DNA of 64,000 nt from Bacteriovoracaceae bacterium (GTDB lineage Bacteria > Bdellovibrionota > Bacteriovoracia > Bacteriovoracales > Bacteriovoracaceae): assembly GCA_016786485.1 (NCBI GenBank), contig JAEUWD010000048.1, positions 186,001 through 250,000 on the forward strand. Reading direction: 5' to 3'. The translations under genes and the position numbers were made by a program. Positions 59,324 through 64,000 of this stretch are shown here, piece by piece (position 1 is the stretch's first letter; the number at the start of each line of letters is the position of its first letter). Below the pieces are notes generated by a model that saw nothing but the letters and a program-made list of their open reading frames with translations, was not told the origin of the DNA and did no database searches.

Positions 59324-60754
59324 ATGAATTACGAAGTTATTATTGGTTTAGAAATACATGCTCAACTTGCAACAAAAACCAAAGCTTGGTGTAGTTGTGA
59401 AATCTCAACTAAAGCTTTTGAAAACACCAAGGTTTGTCCGGTATGTTCCGCACAACCAGGTGCTTTGCCTGTCTTAAACGAAAAAGCTGTTGAGTATGCG
59501 ATTAGTTCGGCACTGGCCTTGAATTGCAAGATTAATCCTCATTCAAGTTTTGATCGTAAAAATTATTTTTATCCAGATTTACCAAAAGGTTTTCAGATTA
59601 CACAGTTTCCTTCACCAATAGGAACTGACGGATATATTTCTATTAAAGATTCTAACGGCAATGAGAAGAAAGTCGGCATAGAAAGAGTTCAAATGGAAGA
59701 AGACACCGGTAAGTCAACTCACATGGCCGGAGCTTCACTGATTAACCTCAATCGTTGTGGTACTCCACTGATTGAAATTGTTGGTAAGCCTGATATTCGT
59801 GATGCTAAAGAAGCGTCTGAGTACTATAAAAAAATTCAATCTATTCTCGTTTATCTCGGTGTTTCTCATGGAAATATGCAAGAAGGTAACTTACGTTGTG
59901 ACGTAAACTTATCCCTTCGTAAAAAAGGTGACACTAAATTTGGCACACGGACTGAAGTTAAAAACCTAAATAGTTTTAAAAGTGTTGAGAAAGCGATTGA
60001 ACACGAAATTCAAAGACAAGCCGCACTTTTAGATTCAGGTAAAAAGGTTGAACAGCAAACGCTTTTATTTAATATCGATACAGGCACGACGAAAGTTATG
60101 CGTACTAAATCAAACGCTGATGATTATCGTTATTTTCCTGAACCGGATTTGTTGCCATTAATTGTCAGTGAAGCGCAAATTAAAAAATTAAAAGAAAATT
60201 TACCAGAGTTACCGGATGCTAAAATTAAACGTTTTATGCAACAGTACTCAATTCCTTATTACGATGCCGACGTTTTAACTTCATCAAAAGAGCTTGCGCA
60301 GTATTTTGAAACAGCAGCTGGCGCTTATAAAGGCGAAGCTAAAAAAGCTTCAAACTGGATCATGGTCGAGTTATTAAAACTGATCAATGAATCTGGTTCA
60401 GATATTGCGAAGTCACCAGTTCCGGCTTTGGAATTAGCAAATTTATTAAACTTTGTTTTGGATGATACGATTTCTGGAAAAATCGCGAAAGATGTTATGC
60501 AGAAGATGTATGATGAAAGAATTTCAGCTGCTAAGGCCATTGAAAAGATGGGCGTGAAACAGATTAGTGATACTTCAGCGCTAGAAGAAATGATTAAGAA
60601 AACATTAACGGAACATGCGGCGGAAGTTGATCGTTATCGTAAAGGTGAAGTGAAGCTTTACGGTTTCTTGGTTGGTCAGACAATGAAAAATACTAAGGGA
60701 CAAGGTAATCCAAAACTTATTAATGATATCTTAAAAAAGTTACTCGATGGTTAA
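59324..60754 (+). CDS. gatB: Asp/Glu-tRNA amidotransferase subunit B
   Basis: 476 residues. IGLEIHAQLATKTKAWCSC and VCPVCSAQPGALPVLN form the kinase-like cradle with four cysteines for zinc; GIERVQMEEDTGKS holds the phosphate-binding region; the C-terminal YqeY-like tail domain (KKLLDG end) contacts tRNA. It phosphorylates and amidates misacylated tRNA. It overlaps the following AsmA-like gene by 8 bp. Confidence 0.97.
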   Translation: MNYEVIIGLEIHAQLATKTKAWCSCEISTKAFENTKVCPVCSAQPGALPVLNEKAVEYAISSALALNCKINPHSSFDRKNYFYPDLPKGFQITQFPSPIGTDGYISIKDSNGNEKKVGIERVQMEEDTGKSTHMAGASLINLNRCGTPLIEIVGKPDIRDAKEASEYYKKIQSILVYLGVSHGNMQEGNLRCDVNLSLRKKGDTKFGTRTEVKNLNSFKSVEKAIEHEIQRQAALLDSGKKVEQQTLLFNIDTGTTKVMRTKSNADDYRYFPEPDLLPLIVSEAQIKKLKENLPELPDAKIKRFMQQYSIPYYDADVLTSSKELAQYFETAAGAYKGEAKKASNWIMVELLKLINESGSDIAKSPVPALELANLLNFVLDDTISGKIAKDVMQKMYDERISAAKAIEKMGVKQISDTSALEEMIKKTLTEHAAEVDRYRKGEVKLYGFLVGQTMKNTKGQGNPKLINDILKKLLDG

Positions 60755-62978
60755 AATAACAGAACAACACAAAAAGTCCGCAATTGTAACGCTCGTTTTT
60801 ATCTTTTGCATAACGTGCTTTTATATCTATTTGCATTCAATTGTGGATGTTGAAAAAATTAAAAAAACTACAACCGAATCCATTACCAAAATGTTTCCAC
60901 GTCTGGAGCTTACCGTTGAACAGTTAGATTATAAGTTGGCGAGTAGCTTAAAATTTAGTGGCAATAATCTTGCTTTAAAATTAAAAAAGCGCCCACAAGA
61001 TGGTTCTTCTGAAACTTTATTGCTCATCGAAAGTTTTGAATTAAGAATTCCGCTACTTTCATTGATTACCAATGGTGGAAATCTCAAGTTTTTGGCCAAA
61101 AACGCCATTATCAATTATGAAGAGTATGAATCGGCGAATAATTGGAAATATGCTTTTAAAGAAGTGAATTATCAAAAAGAAGTCGATGTTTTATCATTCC
61201 TGACCAATAGCAAACTGAATTTCAATTTCAAAAACTCAAAGCTGCGTTTCAAATTAAAAAATCAAAAAAATGGTGAGTACGACTTAACTAAAATAATTGT
61301 TCGAGACTTTAAGCTTTCATCTTCGTCGGCTTTTGAAATTGAGACTGCTTTAAATTATGAACTGGCACCTGATAAAAAAATCGATTCAAAATTATTAATA
61401 ATCGGCGAAATTGATCTTAAGAAATATATTGATGAATCTATTATTCAAGCTTCGTTAATTACAACACTTTCAGATTTTTCTTATAGCGAACTTGCTAGCA
61501 AAATCCCTAAAATTAAAAACAAAATTAATTTTACTTTGAATTCAGATCAATCTTTGTTTTTTGATTTTAACTTAGATATCGATAGTTTGTTAAACATTGA
61601 ATCTAAAGGGAATTTAGAAAATAATAAAATCCGCTTAAGTGATATTAAATCCGAAGTGAGTCTGACACATCTTAAGACCTTGCTACCACAAAGAGTAAAT
61701 GATTCTCTTCACAATTTTGATTTTCTTGATTCTAAACTGCAAATTGCCGGTAAGCTTAATATCGATCGACAAACAAAAGCGATTGAAACCAATCTCGATT
61801 TGTTAACAACTAAGAAATTTAATCTTATTCTACCATTAGGAATGAATTTTTCAACCTTGCTTAAAGGTAATCTGACTTCCGACAAGTTGCAATTTACGCT
61901 TGTTTCTGAGCTTTTTGGTGGCACGATGACCGTCGAAACCACGACAAAATTATCGAATGACAATTTCGATTTTAAAATCGAAAGATTTAATACTTTGGTT
62001 CGCGCTAGTGGAATCAAGTTGGATAATTTCAATTTTGGCCATGTCTTAAATTCGACTTCAAGTGAGCCAGACAAAAAGTCTAAAAATGATTCAAAATTTA
62101 TTCCAGGTGAGCTGGAGTTAGCTTTTGAACAATTTTATATTAATAATCAAGAGTTAAAACTCAACGGTAAAATTCAGGTTTCTCCAGATCAGGTCTTGGC
62201 GGAAAAAGTCAGCGTATTCATTGGCAGTGATGCCCAGGCACAACTGTATTATAAGCAGACTATTTCAGAAAATAAATTGATTAACACTAAGTCGGTGGTA
62301 ACGCTTAATCGTTGTGATATGAAAGAGCTAGCGATTATCACACCATCGGCGCTTTCAGGTGTAGCAGGTAAGGTGACAGGTAAAATCACTACCGATATTT
62401 TAAGACATAATGAACGCCGAATTGAGAACCGCGTTTTTGATTTAAAATTGGTTGATGGTAACTTAACTTTCTTTGATAGTAATACCTATATCACGAATCT
62501 TGTGGCCCACAATGCTTTCTTTAAAAGCTCAACTAATGACACCGTTTTAGTTGAAGAATTCAAGAAGATGAATACTGAATTTAAAGATTTTAGTGTTCAG
62601 GCCAAACTAGAAAATGATCTGCTTACCATTAATCAATTCGCTTTCCGCGAAAAAAACGGCAATTACAGTTTAAAAGGTAATGGAAAAATTTACTTATTAG
62701 AAAATATCGATAACGCGAGCACCGTTTTATTTGATTTAAATATGCAAAATAAAGTGGTTGGAGCAAAGTTACTCGAAGTTGCTGGCTCAAGCCAAATTCC
62801 GGTTAAATTAAAGGGTACAGCGACAAATCTCGCGCCAGACTTAGATTACACAATTGAGACGTTAATTAATCAGAGCCTAAAAGAGCGTTCAAAAAAATAT
62901 TTTAAATCAGAAACACTGAAAGAACTATTTGATGGTAAACGGATTATTATTAACCCTGGATTATTAAAATCAATATGA
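60747..62978 (+). CDS. AsmA-like inner-membrane-anchored envelope protein
   Basis: 743 residues: one N-terminal TM helix (about 13-32), then a long beta-rich periplasmic part, with the C-terminal LKGTATNLAPDLDYTIE near the end, as in AsmA/YhdP-type proteins that bridge the periplasm for lipid traffic. No catalytic residues are expected. It shares an overlapping junction with gatB (8 bp) and the Ppx gene (4 bp), so it is in the same operon. It is a distant relative of the TamB protein at the left end. Confidence 0.8.
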   Translation: MVKITEQHKKSAIVTLVFIFCITCFYIYLHSIVDVEKIKKTTTESITKMFPRLELTVEQLDYKLASSLKFSGNNLALKLKKRPQDGSSETLLLIESFELRIPLLSLITNGGNLKFLAKNAIINYEEYESANNWKYAFKEVNYQKEVDVLSFLTNSKLNFNFKNSKLRFKLKNQKNGEYDLTKIIVRDFKLSSSSAFEIETALNYELAPDKKIDSKLLIIGEIDLKKYIDESIIQASLITTLSDFSYSELASKIPKIKNKINFTLNSDQSLFFDFNLDIDSLLNIESKGNLENNKIRLSDIKSEVSLTHLKTLLPQRVNDSLHNFDFLDSKLQIAGKLNIDRQTKAIETNLDLLTTKKFNLILPLGMNFSTLLKGNLTSDKLQFTLVSELFGGTMTVETTTKLSNDNFDFKIERFNTLVRASGIKLDNFNFGHVLNSTSSEPDKKSKNDSKFIPGELELAFEQFYINNQELKLNGKIQVSPDQVLAEKVSVFIGSDAQAQLYYKQTISENKLINTKSVVTLNRCDMKELAIITPSALSGVAGKVTGKITTDILRHNERRIENRVFDLKLVDGNLTFFDSNTYITNLVAHNAFFKSSTNDTVLVEEFKKMNTEFKDFSVQAKLENDLLTINQFAFREKNGNYSLKGNGKIYLLENIDNASTVLFDLNMQNKVVGAKLLEVAGSSQIPVKLKGTATNLAPDLDYTIETLINQSLKERSKKYFKSETLKELFDGKRIIINPGLLKSI

Positions 62979-63898
62979 AAAATCTAAGAGCTAGTATTGA
63001 TATCGGATCAAATAGTACCCTTTTACTAGCAGGTAATTATCAGAATGGTAAGTTCGAAGAACTGGCCAATGAATCACGTATCACGGGTTTAGGTCGTGGT
63101 TTAGATATCGATAAGGCCTTCATTCCTGAGGCGATGAGTGACGGTTTAGAAGCGCTTAAGGAATACAGTGCGATTTGTGTAAAACTAGGAATTAAACCGG
63201 AAGATGTGATTGTCACTGCAACCGAAGCTTCTCGCGTTGCCCGCAATGCTAAAGATTATTTTGCAAAAATTAAAAAAGAAACTGGCCTTAATATTCAAAC
63301 CATTACTTCGGATGCGGAGGCCTATTATTCAGCTCGCGGAGTTTTATTTGATCCACTTATTAAGGATAAAACTATTTATATTATGGATATCGGTGGAGCT
63401 TCGACAGAAATTATTGAAGTTGAAACCAAACCTTTTAAAATCATTCGTTCGATCAGCCTTCCGATGGGTGCGGTTCGAATGACGAGTTGGTTAAAAGAAA
63501 AAAATAACCTGGATAAAGTGGAGGAAATTTTCACCAAATTTTCCGATATCTCTAGTTATAAAACAAAAAAATTGTTCTGTGTGGCCGGTACGATGACTTC
63601 TATTGGAAATATGTATTTAGGTCATTCAGAATTTGTTGAAAAAGAAGTGAACTTGCTCGAATTAACTTCAAAAGATTTAAATAACGTCGTCGAAAAATAT
63701 TTTCCAATCGCTGAAGCTGATATTTTAAAAAAATTTCCTTTCCTCGGTAAGCGCAGTCGCACCATTCATGGTGGAATGTTAGTGGCAAAAACGGTTTGTG
63801 ATAAGTTAGCAGTGGAAAAGATAGTTATTTCAACCTATGGTTTAAGATATGGTACACTCATTGAAGGAGTAATAAAGCATGAGTTCCTTTTCAAGTGA
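62975..63898 (+). CDS. Ppx/GppA-family exopolyphosphatase/pppGpp phosphatase
   Basis: 307 residues, the two-domain ASKHA fold with IDIGSNSTLLL near the N-terminus and MDIGGASTEII (about 134) as the second phosphate loop; GMLVAKTVCDKL follows. It lacks the C-terminal extension of E. coli Ppx, as in many short members. It degrades polyphosphate or converts pppGpp to ppGpp, and cannot be told apart by sequence. It overlaps the next gene by 20 bp. Confidence 0.92.
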   Translation: MKNLRASIDIGSNSTLLLAGNYQNGKFEELANESRITGLGRGLDIDKAFIPEAMSDGLEALKEYSAICVKLGIKPEDVIVTATEASRVARNAKDYFAKIKKETGLNIQTITSDAEAYYSARGVLFDPLIKDKTIYIMDIGGASTEIIEVETKPFKIIRSISLPMGAVRMTSWLKEKNNLDKVEEIFTKFSDISSYKTKKLFCVAGTMTSIGNMYLGHSEFVEKEVNLLELTSKDLNNVVEKYFPIAEADILKKFPFLGKRSRTIHGGMLVAKTVCDKLAVEKIVISTYGLRYGTLIEGVIKHEFLFK

Positions 63899-64000
63899 AG
63901 CAGTAGAAGAGAAGATCCTTAAACGTGGTGATATTCTTTTTAAAGAAGGCGAAAAGCCAAAGCGGATTTATCTTATTGCTTATGGGAAAATCATCGGTAT
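63879..64000 (+). CDS. Cyclic-nucleotide-binding-domain protein, 3' end outside window
   Basis: 40 residues are visible from the ATG at 63879, with AAGGAG ten bases upstream. RGDILFKEGEKPKRIYLIAYGKI matches the start of a CAP-family effector domain (GDxLFxEG...xxYxIxxGxV). Whether it is a transcription factor or another cNMP-binding protein is outside the window. It overlaps the Ppx gene by 20 bp. Confidence 0.8.
   Translation, partial: MSSFSSEAVEEKILKRGDILFKEGEKPKRIYLIAYGKIIG

Overview
The window is an AT-rich, densely packed bacterial chromosome segment with core genes and no tRNA, rRNA, insertion sequence, prophage or CRISPR. Several traits point to a Bdellovibrio-and-like-organisms lineage (Bdellovibrionota, most like Bacteriovorax/Halobacteriovorax). 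These are low GC, paired flagellins, a Tad (Flp) pilus cluster, two Lon proteases, an Omp85-TamB pair and a UvrA paralog. This placement is inferred from gene content; no search was run.

Layout. 1-7.7 kb: envelope operon (TPR protein, TamB, Omp85 protein). 7.7-8.75 kb: rplM-rpsI with a clear promoter and terminator. 8.8-14.4 kb: a UvrA-like ATPase with a degenerate second ATPase domain, then a secreted protein, a matrixin-type metalloprotease and an AMIN-like periplasmic protein. 14.5-17.1 kb: first lon. 17.1-25 kb, mostly minus strand: rpoZ, an acyl-CoA ligase, a FlgT_C-like protein, and the pgpA-recA-recX-alaS block. 25-26.3 kb: a protein with RelA/SpoT synthetase-like motifs. 26.3-31 kb, minus strand: operon of two small unknown proteins, greA, recG, an FHA-like protein and an alpha/beta hydrolase. 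31-33.8 kb: UbiB-family kinase and a GNAT protein.

33.9-36 kb: two flagellin genes with structured leaders, the second behind a six-codon leader ORF. Then come a short-chain dehydrogenase-like protein lacking the usual catalytic lysine, an unknown protein, and a 480-bp non-coding region with strong hairpins. 37.9-45.7 kb: Tad pilus operon with five prepilin-like proteins, prepilin peptidase, CpaB, secretin, a TadZ-TadA fusion ATPase and one TadB. Directly after it lie a secreted RHS/YD-repeat protein and two very small secreted proteins, the second behind a near-consensus sigma-54 promoter. 47.9-51.8 kb, minus strand: CheY-like, CheX/CheC-like and single-TM proteins, then a second lon. 52-64 kb: glmU, glmS, a UvrD/PcrA helicase, gatC-gatA-gatB, an AsmA-like protein, a Ppx/GppA phosphatase and the start of a cyclic-nucleotide-binding-domain protein, apparently co-transcribed.

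How it fits together. The core genes serve translation quality (AlaRS, GatCAB), recombination and repair (RecA, RecX, RecG, UvrD), proteolysis (two Lons), outer-membrane biogenesis (Omp85, TamB, AsmA-like) and cell-wall precursor synthesis (GlmU, GlmS). The accessory surface block (flagellins, Tad pilus, RHS protein, small secreted proteins, Che-like operon) is where the least ordinary observations lie. No single complete, clearly undescribed system is proven here. The best candidates are the RelA/SpoT-like protein, the rearranged Tad locus with its RHS neighbour, the half-degenerate UvrA paralog and the structured non-coding region near 37.5-37.7 kb.
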